Assembly: GCA_944739405.2 (NCBI GenBank)
Contig: OX123187.2
Span: 77,360,450-77,424,449, forward strand
Source of the DNA: Euclidia mi
Taxonomy: Eukaryota; Arthropoda; Insecta; Lepidoptera; Erebidae
Length of the DNA stretch: 64,000 bases
Direction of reading: 5' to 3'
Of the stretch, positions 54,615 through 64,000 are shown piece by piece (the first letter of the stretch is position 1; each line of letters opens with the position of its first letter). The translations under genes were made by a program, and so were the position numbers. The notes beneath the pieces are model-generated. The model made no database searches. It saw only the letters and a list, made by a program, of their open reading frames with translations, and had not been told where the DNA came from.

Positions 54615-55640
54615 AGACAGTCGTGACGATAGATATACTATTTGTTATATATCGTCGTGAATATAATTGTAGAAGTTTATCTTAAGGCCTTAGCAGGCTG
54701 ATAAATAGAACAATTTATCACGATCGGTAGTATATAGCACAAGTCTGGTACCTCTCACCACGGTAACCAATAACTAATTGAATACCGGCGTCTACCGCAT
54801 GACAGGTAGGACTTTGGTATCCGCAAGGACGTAACATTGTGAAGATGTATTCGGTATTAGTATGTAGTGACAAGTTGCAATGTAGAATAGCCAATGTGAA
54901 CGTTTACTAGCCACTGAAATTCTAGAATAAAAACTTCGTAGTACTGTTCTTGTTTAAGTTTATGACTGCCTTATATTTTACAGAACACCTGAACAAAATC
55001 CTAAGATTTGTGACGAAATGAACATTTGGTTTCGTAAAATTTAATATTGATTCTGCTGATGATTCATCAGCTAGACTGATCGAATTCAAGCAAGGTAGCA
55101 GAAAATAGCAAAGTCTTCCGTAAAAATTCATGCCAAGAAAATTCTCACGTTCATAAAATTGTTCACACTTTGCAAAGTACGCAAAGATACCTAATTTCTT
55201 TGTAATAAAATTACCAAATTCAGCAAAATATTTTCCTTGCCATTTCTATAGTAGAACGAACAAAATTCTCCTTCAAAAATAGGTATAGCATTTTGTAAAA
55301 CTCATCTGAGCGATTATATGTTACGTATATAAAACGGATAAAATTCCTGACATTGGATTTTACAACAGAAAGATTAGAAAGTGCAGCGGGTGTCACATGT
55401 GAGACACCTAGCTGGTACGTGCTGCGACACGTTTCCGAGTCGTGTCGGGTATGACCCGCCTGCCCAGCTGATACATACGTGCGCTACACAGGTTAACTCG
55501 TTTCGATTCTGGTTAGAGTCCGTGACCTAATCTGCTGAAAAGTAATCGAAATATTTGAGCAAGTGTAAAATGTAATTTAGTATTATTTACTTTTTGATTA
55601 CGTAGAGAGCATAAGAAATAGAAACTTAAACACTCGCGTT
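54615..55640. other. Gene-free stretch with short hairpins
   Basis: 55390-55500 is GC-richer than its surroundings and holds several small imperfect palindromes (GTGTCACATGTGAGACAC; CGACACG with CGTGTCG; CGGGTATGACCCG). No coding signal. Confidence 0.4.
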
Positions 55641-55764
55641 GCATGTTAAAGAATATATATATATATATACGCGAACATGCATTACGTATTTACATAACTT
55701 ATTTTGCTTGACGTTTCGAGACGGTTGCACGCCCCGTGGTCGCAAGCTGACTGGTGTAGCGGTG

Positions 55765-56253
55765 TCACGTCTCCGAGTGCGAGGTAGTAGCTTCCATTTC
55801 TACCCCCGGGTCGTTTATTTTCGAAGTACCGGCGCAAAACATACTAACCGTATCTGTATATTGAAGATTCGCCGACTGCGCATTAAAGTGGGGTGTTGTT
55901 AGTCGAATCACTGGATTCCACGCCGATGACAATTTGAAGCCCTCTTCCCGATTGAAATTTTTATGTTTTCTGATTTCGATCGCTTCACGCACAACTCTTG
56001 GGTAAAAGTGGCGTTCCGTGGAGAGGACTTGGGGACGATGAAATTCAATCCAGTGATTGGTGCCCGATTGAGGTAAATGTTCCGCAATCGCCGATTTGTT
56101 AGTTTGACGGTTCTTTACAGCTGCGATGTGCTCCTTTATACGTTCAGCGATAGTCCGCTTCGTTTGTCCTATGTAAGAACTTCCGCAGCTGCAGTTCATT
56201 TTATAGACACCTGGGGTTTGTAGCGGTAGAACATCCTTTGGTGTGCCCACCAT
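55765..56253 (-). pseudogene. Penelope GIY-YIG endonuclease, minus copy
   Basis: TPGVYKMNCSCGSSYIGQTK carries the GVY and YIG motifs, followed by RTIAERIKEHIAAVKNRQTN, AIAEHLPQSGTNHWIEF and VVREAIEIRKHKNFNREEG. This single-strand nuclease is the signature domain of Penelope-like elements. The open frame ends at 55765 (SHSET). It is separated from the RT frame by stops. Confidence 0.88.
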
Positions 56254-56467
56254 TTTGTATACTTTGGCCCCTGGTGTAAATACGGTCGGAATAGAGTAGT
56301 TTTTAACTTGGCTCCTATTTAATCCGTAACACCTCTAATGTAGGGCATGTAGGTCGGTTGTCTATTTACCTCCGGATGTTTTTCTCGCTTGGTAGGCCGC
56401 GTCGTCCGTCGCTGTACCTGGTATCCATTTTTCCTGAGTACCTCCTGAACATGGTCTAGCTCTAGCT

Positions 56468-56914
56468 TCAAATGCTCAGGGTCACAGAGGTCATGTGCTC
56501 TGTTTTTAGTGACGTCACAACGGATTGCAAGTGTCGAGGGTGGTGGTGCGACGTGGCGTGCAGGTATCTATCTGTGTGTGTAGGCTTCCGGTATACGCAG
56601 TGTGTTAAGGACCCATCTGGTCTCACAGTCACTTTGACATCCAAGAATGACAACGATCTGTCAGTTTCCATTTCGTAGGTGAACCTCATTTTCGGATGAA
56701 TGGTGTTAAGGTGTTGCATATATTGATCTACTTCCTGTTTACCTTCTTTTACGATACTAAAGATGTCGTACACGTATCTTTTCCAAAGCCTGATGGTCTT
56801 AGGTCCGATGCTAAGCGCCTTTTCCTCAAAATGTTCCATCCAGATATTAGCCAGTACTGGGGCTACTGGACTCCCCATTGCGACACCATCGATCCGGAGG
56901 TAATATTGGCCTTG
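56468..56914 (-). pseudogene. Penelope RT, C-terminal half with altered catalytic box
   Basis: The fragment begins GQYYLRIDGVAMGSPVAPVL and continues ANIWMEHFEEKAL, RYVYDIFSIVKEGKQEVD, MRFTYEMETDRSLSFLDVKV and CVYRKPTHTDRYLH. The usual YVDD catalytic box reads YVYD (third residue at about 56768-56770), removing one metal-binding aspartate. The N-terminal half, including motif A, is absent because the inverted copy begins at 56915. Confidence 0.87.
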
Positions 56915-56915
56915 G

Positions 56916-57376
56916 CGCTACAAACCCCAGGTGTCTATAAAATCAACTGCAGCTGCGGAAGCTCTTACATAGGGCAAACGAAGCGGACTATCGCTGAACG
57001 TATAAAGGAGCACACCGCAGCTGTAAGGAACCGTCAAACGAACAAATCGGCGATTGCGGAACATTTACTTCAATCGGACACCAATCACTGGATTGAATTT
57101 CATCGTCCCCAAGTTCTCTCCACGGAAAGCCACTTTTACCCAAGAGTTGTGCGTGAAGCGATCAAAATCAGAAAACATAAAAATTTCAATCGGGAAGAGG
57201 GCTTCAAATTGTCACCGGCGTGGAATCCAGTGATTCGACTAACAACACCCCACTTTAATGCCCAGTCGGCGAATGTTCAATATACAGATACGGTTAGTGT
57301 TTTTTGCGCCGGTACTTTGAAAATAAACGACCCGGGGGTAGAAATGGAACCTTCTTCCTCGCACTCGGAGACGTGA
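56916..57376 (+). pseudogene. Penelope GIY-YIG endonuclease, plus copy
   Basis: TPGVYKINCSCGSSYIGQTK, RTIAERIKEHTAAVRNRQTN, FHRPQVLSTESHFYPRV and NDPGVEMEPSSSHSET correspond residue by residue to the minus copy with about a dozen changes. The frame stays open to the same stop. Codons before 56916 are antisense RT and do not belong to it. Confidence 0.88.
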
Positions 57377-57594
57377 CACCACTACACCAGTCAGCTTGCG
57401 ACCACGGGGCGCGCAACCGTCTCGAAACGTCAAGCAAAATAAGGTATGTAAATACCTAATGCATGTTCGCGTTAATTCCCGTATATATATATATATATAT
57501 ATATATTTTTAAGCATAAGAAATAGTGGAAATAATTGGGGTTTTGGAGGAAGGGGTGTAAACTGGTAAAATCAATTAAGCAAATGTACACGTGG

Positions 57595-57985
57595 TATACC
57601 GGCAGCGATAGCCGAGTGGATATACCAACAGACTGCCATGCAGAGGGTATCGGGTTCGAATCCACGGCGCGCACCAATGACTTTTCAGAGTTATGTGCGT
57701 ATTGAATTGTTAATTATCGCTTGTCCCGTGCCTCGGAGAGCACGTTAAGCCGTCGGTCCCAGTTGTCATGAAGATCTTTGACAGTCGGTTTAGGGTGTCA
57801 GTACCTTCTAAATGAACTGACACTAGTCTAAACCATGGAATATCGCTATCCCTTTGGGTTGCGGAGGGTAGACAGGCAGTCGCTCCGTGGAAAAGCTAAT
57901 ATTCAGCCAAATCCGGTTCGACTAGAAAGGGGACCCCAGATTGAAACTGGGATAACGTTAAGAGGATGATAATGACACGTGGTAT
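57595..57985 (+). mobile_element. SINE family B head with 14247-type body
   Basis: A box TAGCCGAGTGG at 57609-57619 and B box GGTTCGAATCC at 57653-57663. The head continues CACGGCGCGCACCAATGAC as in 50960-51290, but the body (GAGAGCACGTTAAGCCGTCG, GGCAGTCGCTCCGTG) and GATGATAATGA end agree with 14247-14660. Confidence 0.82.
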
Positions 57986-57989
57986 ACCG

Positions 57990-59765
57990 GTTTAGTTTAT
58001 TTAAATAAATAGTTATTATTTTAATAGGGTCATTAGAACCATCAGGTGACAATCAATAACTGCTCACTAGTATCTGTAACATATCGAGACAGACAGATTG
58101 CATTTAATGTTATGCTTAGTTTAAGCTAGATTAGGGTACAATATTGTTCAAAAATCAAATCATTTAAATAAAGAATGTAATTTTCGTACGGCACATTTAG
58201 TGACATATATTATTTTGATCCAATCTACAAATGAATTAAGTGCCTCAACCAGTTCATTTGATGTCCTTCATAAATACCAGGAAATGCGTTACTTTCTGAA
58301 ACAGATGACGCTTTACTTAAGTACCAATAGCACAAAAGTTTCCATACCTTTTATTCCACACCGTAACCAGTTATAGACTGGCACACTTTACTTTTTAAAT
58401 TATAAACAACCTTTTCCACTCTTGGTTGTAAATATATCCTTTCATGTCTCTAAGTTTGTCAAGTTGAGTACGCTCTCAATGTGAAAAAAAATTACACAAA
58501 CATTAGGGGGAACGTAATTGAATTTTCTCAACACCATCATGTGAAGTTGTGTCGATGTTTTGAAATAATATATTTCGTGTTACTATAGTAACTCTGTTTC
58601 TTATTCAAAGATATCGAATCAGCCCAACATTTAGCTTCGAGTTTGGCATTTTCAGTAGCAACCAGAATTTCCTGTAACGTGCAGTTATTAGGGACAAGAT
58701 AGTAAATGTCTTATTGTTAGAGGAATAGCACCACCCTTGCACTCCAGATTGATTTTGTCCAGAAATTCCCACTGAGCAAGTTTTCTTTGCTTCGACCAAC
58801 CTGTGTCCTAAGTCTAGTCAAAGACTTCCAAGTCAAGCCAGTTAAGTCAACAAAATGTGTATCCATACTCGAAGTAATTTCCAATACGGAATGATAAGAT
58901 TTTGAATATTAGAAGCAAACAAGAATAATTATATAAGTTTTAAGTTCGATTCCGGTATACCTATAACCCAATTGCAAAGATAGAAATACCACTTAAAGTG
59001 TGCCTATATCTGGCCTATATCAGGACCTTGCAGCACTAACTGTAGATCTTTCCCAAATAAAATAACTACCATATTACACCCGAAACATAATTTGATACAA
59101 ATTTCCCATTACGCACACTTACCGTATCGCTGGCGAACGGGAAACACACTTGAACTCTGCAGGTAAGGTAAATATTATTTCACTGCTTACTTTTACGATA
59201 AAATATAAAAACGACGTAAAATCCAACATGTGCTGTGTTATTCTTTATGTTGAACGTAAATGTTTCAGTGGTGATATAAGGAGACTATTGACACGGAAAA
59301 TATAAAGGTTAGTTGTATGTTTTACGGTCGTTCTTGTGTGGCTTTGCCGTTCGCTACACTTTATGGTACAGTGTACTTATTAAGATGTTTCGCTTTTTTA
59401 AGGATTCTTCCGAGTTGTTTCAAAATTGGATTCATTCAGGCTTATGCAGCTAGCGTATGAATATTGAAGGTCAGACTTGCATTCCTTTTTCGTCTTATCC
59501 TTTATGCTGGACAATGTAAGATGCTTTTAACGTTTGTATTTTTATGGGTATGTTTGTGTTTTTCTTTTCAAAAGAGTGACTAGGTATCTGTTCAATACGA
59601 ACTTCGGTCATTACAGGGACTCAGTACCCTTAGTTAACCTTGCATTTATTTAACCTTGTGTTAATGATATTCCAATGGCCGCTGCCATAGACAAATAGAC
59701 AAAAGTCCCTAAAATCTGTTTTGACAAAAAAGTGGACCCTTGACCACAGAAAGATTGTTACTACT
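57990..59765. other. Gene-free AT-rich stretch
   Basis: No coding, SINE or TIR signal was supported on either strand. Confidence 0.4.
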
Positions 59766-59784
59766 AACACTTATAACTAAGAGT

Positions 59785-60931
59785 CGTCATCATAAGCCCT
59801 TTATACTGTCCCTCTGCTGGGCACGGGCCTCTTCCCATTATGAGAAGGGTAAGGCCATAGCCCACCACGCTGGCCAAGTGCGGGTTGGTGAGTCTTTCGA
59901 GAACATTATGGAGAACTCTCAGACATGCAGGTTTCCTCACGATGTTTTCCTTCACCGACAAGCAAGCGATAGTAACCAATTTAATACGCACTTAACGTTT
60001 TCCCGTAAACCGACGTTATATGTTCCGGGAACAAATGTAAATCCGGGACCTGGGTGTAATACATGACGCCAAATGGACTAATGAAAAGCACATTGATTAC
60101 GTAGCTAACAAAGTGTTAGGATTTGTCATGAGATGATGTTCTCAATTTTCAAGCGTAAAAGCCATCAAAGTTTTGTACTGCTCGTACGTTCGCAGTACCC
60201 TCGAATATGGCTTTCAAATTTGGAACCCACAGTACGATGTACACATAGGGAGACTGGAGGTAATACAGCGTAAATTCAATAGATACCTGCAATATAAGTG
60301 TAAGACATACGACGACAGTTATGAGGTGAGATGTAAACGGCAACACCTACTAACACTCTTTGAGAGGAGAAAAATAATGGATATCACACTTTTAGTAAAT
60401 ATAGCTCAATCTTAAATTGATTCTCCCCCTCTGTTCAGCAATTTACATTTAAGAGTTCGTTCTAGATCAGTACGAGTACCTTATCCTTTGCATGTCGCCC
60501 GGGGTGCTACAAATTATAGAAAAGCTCATTCTTTATAAGAACTGCGAGCTATATCAAACATTTAGCAGAATTTGATACTCTAGACTTTTTTAATACAAGT
60601 GACTCTACTTATAGACATATCCTTGCCGACCAGTGGTTCAAATCGGTTCTATGATTAGTTTGTTTAGTTTTTACGTATAGCCTGTGTTAAGGTTTGTATT
60701 TGTAAAATATTTTAATAAGTAAATCAATGATCAAGCATTAAATAAGTAAATGTGAAAACGTGTAAATGTTTACTAGTTATTAAAATAGTTATGTAATTAC
60801 TTGTAAAAAAAAACTATATGTTTTCTAAACAAAAAAAAATAACTTTGAAAAGTCATTGGTGCGTGCTGTGGATTCAATCCCGAGACCCTCTGCGTGGCAG
60901 TCCGTCGGTCTCTCCACTTGGCTATCGCTGT
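59785..60931 (-). mobile_element. SINE family B split by a LINE
   Basis: The 3' part (59785-59996, with CCCTCTGCTGGGCACGGGCC and ATTATGAGAAGGGT) and the head (about 60839-60931, with GAAAAGTCATTGGTGCGTGC and GGATTCAATCCCGAG) fit together as in 50960-51290. TTATAACTAAGAGT at 59771-59784 and 60932-60945 is the 14-bp TSD of the SINE, proving that both halves are one insertion. Confidence 0.9.
59997..60840 (+). mobile_element. Jockey/CR1-group LINE 3' fragment inside the SINE
   Basis: Plus-strand codons: VRDLGVIHDAKWTNEKHIDY near 60040, a stop near 60135, then an open stretch VKAIKVLYCSYVRSTLEYGF, QIWNPQYDVHIGRLEVIQRK and NRYLQYKC. The 3' UTR ends in an A-rich tail (AAACAAAAAAAAA, near 60827-60839). 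TAAC at both junctions (about 59993 and 60841) may be a short TSD. 5' truncated. Confidence 0.82.
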
Positions 60932-60949
60932 TTATAACTAAGAGTATTT

Positions 60950-61840
60950 CAAAACTATTAATCAAAATCAAGCTATGAAATGAAATAACTGTTCACGGAT
61001 TTATCGCGATATTTTTGTTTTACTGACATTACATTTAAACCGAATGATCTACAAACTACATCATTATTTCACGATATAATCCGTAAGTACCTAGTAGTCT
61101 AATTTCAGTGTGAAACATTCGCGTAAACCCAAAAAATACCACGACTTCCGAGTAATTGAATTTGGAATATATGCTTAATTTTTAACATTTAACTTCTATA
61201 ATATGTTTTTGTTAAGTGTCGTTAAAATGACGACAAATCATACTCGTATGGCTTTTACAGGTGCTAAGTTGACTAAACAGCAAGCCCGAGCCAAGCATAC
61301 GCCGTAGAATCACTAAGCTGGAATAGTATTATCTATTAATCTATGTATAAGTCACCTAGAGCCATTATTGCAGTATGCTTCCTAAACCTACATTCGCCTA
61401 ATTTATGAGACTAAGCCACGTATGGTATTAGCAGTTACTGACTAAATATTTAGCGTTCAAGTGATTTAAATGTGTTTGAATTATTGATTACTATTCGAAT
61501 GAATTAGTATTGATGATTGGTTGCGCGCACAGTTGCGCGTGATTTATCATTAATTTATATTATTGCCTGCCGTACTAATTACTCACATCAAACTTTTACG
61601 TAAATGCAAATTATAATAAATCCTTATGGTGCTCTGCTGATACCATTTTTGTTTTGTCGAACTGAACAAGGAACAGAGCCGAACTTTTTCACGATCTTTC
61701 TAGCGACCACTGTAATCAGCATAAACTTCAAAGCTAATTTACTGTCAATTCGCTAAAATGCTCGCTAACACACATTCATTTGTTTGTCTGTTTTGTAAAA
61801 TTCGCAAGAATGCTCATTACAGGTGAATGCTAAAATGTAT
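60950..61840. other. Gene-free AT-rich stretch
   Basis: No supported feature. Confidence 0.35.
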
Positions 61841-61846
61841 CAGCAC

Positions 61847-62030
61847 TGTTGAAGGTTTAATATCTACACATTATGTATTAGCACTGGCCATGTACCGTAC
61901 TGGCTATCTGTCTTTTATTGTCACTAGACATATAGACATGTATTTTAAATGGTGTGTTTACTTCTATAGTAAGAAATAAAACATTGTCAGTCGTTGCCAC
62001 TCGTCTCTGGGAGTACGTTGTTTTATTGCA
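61847..62030 (+). repeat. Putative Ty1/copia 5' LTR (about 184 bp)
   Basis: The right end TTTTATTGCA directly precedes a copia-type primer site. The left end TGTTGAAGG is the best TG start. AATAAAACATTG near 61976 would be the polyadenylation region. No second LTR was found, so the left limit is a judgement. Confidence 0.5.
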
Positions 62031-62046
62031 GGTTATGGGCCCAGAG
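62031..62046 (+). other. Copia-type primer-binding site
   Basis: GGTTATGGGCCCAGAG matches the site used by Drosophila copia, complementary to an internal (anticodon-stem) part of initiator tRNA-Met, where a half-tRNA primes. It follows the LTR directly. Confidence 0.75.
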
Positions 62047-62138
62047 AGCTCATAAAATCGCTATTGAGTCGTTTCAGCAAGAATTTTGCAAGCAAGTGTT
62101 ATCGCAGTATATCAGTTCCAGTATATCAGTTCGACAAA

Positions 62139-62669
62139 ATGTCTAGCAACTACCTAGTAAATGTGCCGAAACTAAAGGGACGCTATAATTATTCGGAGTG
62201 GTGTTTCGCTGCAGAAATTTTTTTGGTTCTGGAAGGCATGAAACATTGCATAAAGCCAGAACAAGATAAAGAAATTACAAGCGCGGTTGATGAGAAAACA
62301 AAAGCCAAATTGATCATGACTATCGACCCGTCATTGTATGTCCACGTAAAAATTGTAAAATCGTCAAAAGAACTGTGGAATAAATTACAACAGTTATTTG
62401 ACGATAGTGGATTTTCAAGAAGAATAAGTCTATTAAGAAATTTAATTTCAATCCGGCGAGAAAACTGCACTTCAATGACGTCATATGTGACGCAGATTAT
62501 TGATACAGCGCAAAAACTAAGCGGAACAGGATTTGAAATAAATGATCAGTGGACAGGGTCATTGTTGTTGGCTGGATTGCCTGATTGTTTTGCTCCAATG
62601 ATAATGGCAATCGAACATTCAGGAATTTCCATTACGGCAGATAATATTAAAACGAAAGTATTAGATTAG
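62139..62669 (+). CDS. Ty1/copia Gag, truncated
   Basis: ATG 62139 opens 176 residues: MSSNYLVNVPKLKGRYNYSE, WCFAAEIFLVLEGMKHCIKP, LWNKLQQLFDDSGFSRRISL, LRNLISIRRENCTSMTSYV and LLLAGLPDCFAPMIMAIEHS. This is the UBN2/DUF4219-type Gag of copia elements (LV-KLKG-NY--W opening, LL-GLP block). The frame extends upstream to 62064 without need. It stops before any CCHC knuckle; no protease, integrase or RT follows, so the element is a 5' fragment. Confidence 0.85.
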   Translation: MSSNYLVNVPKLKGRYNYSEWCFAAEIFLVLEGMKHCIKPEQDKEITSAVDEKTKAKLIMTIDPSLYVHVKIVKSSKELWNKLQQLFDDSGFSRRISLLRNLISIRRENCTSMTSYVTQIIDTAQKLSGTGFEINDQWTGSLLLAGLPDCFAPMIMAIEHSGISITADNIKTKVLD

Positions 62670-62674
62670 TCCAG

Positions 62675-63140
62675 TCACTTTAGGCAAAAGAAGGGGTGAA
62701 TCTCGGAATTGGAGAAAATAAGCTGGAAACTCGTTTACAGCTTCATTTTGACATTCTAAAAGTTGTCTCAAAAGGCACATATTATCTCGTGTCTGTGTCG
62801 TAAGTTATTCGAGGTCAAAGGTCACGAAAATCGGTTTTTTGCAATTATCTCCGTTTCTATGGTTCCAATAACTTCAACACCTATTATGAAAATTGAAGAT
62901 AAAAAAAATTGCCACAACTTTTGTCTCAACTTTTTTCTGTACGCTCAAACCTTTTCGAGATAGAGAGCGGAGAGCACCCAGCGCTCAGGCATATATGTAT
63001 ACTGTTATACAAGGTCAACCGTGAATCTCGGTGAATAATACCTTGTATATAGTTACTAAATCATTAAAATATTATGAACAATCAATAATTTGTATTATTT
63101 ATTAGTTAATACATTGTATTGAATGTATTTATTATATATA
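62675..63140. other. Gene-free stretch
   Basis: GTGAATCTCGG occurs at 62696 and 63021 as a possible direct repeat around 320 bp of AT-rich sequence. Otherwise unassigned. Confidence 0.35.
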
Positions 63141-63144
63141 TCAA

Positions 63145-64000
63145 TCAGCCTATCGCAGTCCACTGCTGGACATAGGCCTCTCCCAATACGCGCCACAGTA
63201 CACGGTCCTCAGCCTTCCGCATCCAGTCTGTCCCAGCCACCTTTTTCAGGTCGTCGGTCCACCTAGCCGGGGGCCGCCCTACCTTACGCTTGCCGAGACG
63301 TGGTCTCGACTCTAGGATACGCTTGTTCCATCGGCCATCAATCCTTCTACAGATATGGCCAGCCCATTGCCACTTGAGTCTACTGATTCTGTGAGCTATG
63401 TCGGTAACTTTGGTTCTTTGTCGGATAACTTCGTTTCGGATTTTATCCTCCAAAGAGACGCCAAGCATAGCCCGTTCCATAGCTCGCTGCGTGACTTTTA
63501 GTTTGTGGACTAGTCCCACTGTGAGTGTCCATGTCTCGGCACCGTACGTCATAACAGGTAGGACGCATTGGTTGAAGACTTTGGTCTTCAGGCATTGCGG
63601 TAGGGGCGAAGAGAAAACTCGACGTAGCTTGCCAAATGCTGCCCAACCCAACTGGATCCTGCGGTCGATTTCTTTCTCGAAGTTGTTTCTACCAAGCTGG
63701 ACTACTTGCCCAAGGTAGACATACTCTTGAACCGGCACAATGTGTTCGTTGAACATAATCTTGGTTTTATCCAAGTTCATGCCGAGACCGACCCGTCGAG
63801 AGGCTCCATTTAAGCTGTGCAGCATCTCGCTCAGCTCTTCCAGGCTCTCTGCCACGATGACGATATCGTCGGCAAACCGAAGGTGGGATATGTACTCGCC
63901 ATTAATGTTTATGCCCCGTCCAGTCCAGTCCAGCGTCTTAAAGACGTCTTCGAGTGCGTTGGTGAAGAGCTTAGGGGATATTACATCCCTCTGCCTCACC
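63145..64000 (-). CDS. RTE-clade reverse transcriptase, C-terminal part, continues past window
   Basis: The open frame enters at 63999 with QRDVISPKLFTNALEDVF (motif B, normally QGDVISP), then SHLRFADDIVIV (motif C), LGMNLDKTKIMFNEHIV, VYLGQVVQLGRNNFEKEI, LKTKVFNQCVLPVMTYGAET, LKWQWAGHICRRIDGRW and GRPPARWTDDLKKVAGTDWM, ending AYVQQWTAIG at 63145. There are no stops and the C-terminal order is intact, unlike the rearranged copy at 10820. A deletion of roughly a dozen residues lies before VYLGQ relative to that copy. Confidence 0.9.
   Translation of the reverse strand, partial: VRQRDVISPKLFTNALEDVFKTLDWTGRGININGEYISHLRFADDIVIVAESLEELSEMLHSLNGASRRVGLGMNLDKTKIMFNEHIVPVQEYVYLGQVVQLGRNNFEKEIDRRIQLGWAAFGKLRRVFSSPLPQCLKTKVFNQCVLPVMTYGAETWTLTVGLVHKLKVTQRAMERAMLGVSLEDKIRNEVIRQRTKVTDIAHRISRLKWQWAGHICRRIDGRWNKRILESRPRLGKRKVGRPPARWTDDLKKVAGTDWMRKAEDRVLWRVLGEAYVQQWTAIG

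Larger units (their letters stand above)
55669..57480. mobile_element. Penelope-like element in inverted arrangement
   Basis: A minus-strand copy (RT C-terminal half 56914-56468, GIY-YIG endonuclease 56253-55765, 3' end near 55669) is joined at about 56915 to a plus-strand copy with only endonuclease and 3' end (56916-57480). The 55669-56225 and 56916-57474 arms are about 557-bp inverted repeats with modest divergence. Both 3' ends abut (TA)n tracts (55653-55668 and 57483-57506). Penelope-like elements often show truncated and inverted copies. Confidence 0.88.

Overview
The window looks like lepidopteran (moth or butterfly) nuclear DNA. It is AT-rich, and I could support no complete host gene, rRNA or functional tRNA gene. 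The recognisable content is transposable elements (TEs) typical of Lepidoptera: tRNA-headed SINEs, non-LTR retrotransposons (LINEs) of the jockey/CR1 and RTE groups, a Penelope-like element, a mariner, Ty3/Gypsy and Ty1/copia fragments, Harbinger-like MITEs, and minisatellites. Family calls rest on protein motifs and element structure read by eye.

Layout. 1-0.3 kb: RTE remnant. 0.87-1.35 kb: a SINE broken by another repeat. 2.4-7.1 kb: LINE A (+), broken by two later LINE insertions with clear target-site duplications (TSDs). 7.7-7.9 kb: a 98-bp tandem duplication. 10.2-12.6 kb: a palindrome-bearing repeat around an RTE copy (-) with a small internal inversion. 14.2-16.5 kb: a SINE, then an inverted-repeat-bounded segment holding six ~99-bp minisatellite units and a LINE 3' end. 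17.07-17.96 kb: two Harbinger-like MITEs side by side. 19.6-24.4 kb: LINE F (+), whose reverse transcriptase (RT) runs in frame into a Gypsy Gag. 25.1-26.1 kb: a decayed mariner. 29.3-34.0 kb: LINE D (-), nearly full length, split by a LINE fragment. 34.2-34.5 kb: a terminal-inverted-repeat (TIR) element with a 9-bp TSD.

36-39.5 kb: SINEs, LINE C-terminal fragments and a (CA)n tract. 40.25-45.36 kb: a young array LTR-internal-LTR-internal-LTR of a non-autonomous Ty3/Gypsy element (exact 2143-bp period, outer 4-bp TSD). 46.1-46.6 kb: seven 76-bp repeats. 49.4-54.6 kb: SINEs and a palindrome-rich foldback-like segment. 55.7-57.5 kb: a Penelope-like element in inverted arrangement. 57.6-61 kb: SINEs, one split by a LINE. 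61.8-62.7 kb: 5' end of a copia element. 63.1-64.0 kb: an RTE RT running off the window.

How the parts relate. Two LINE families seem to have SINE partners with the same 3' tail: a LINE ending in GGCGTGAG plus (TATG)n with SINE family A, and RTE with (ATG)n-tailed SINE family B. In both, the LINE stop codon lies inside the shared tail. Nesting gives a relative chronology: LINEs A, D and F are older hosts, 5'-truncated LINE ends are later arrivals, and the three-LTR Gypsy array is probably among the youngest.
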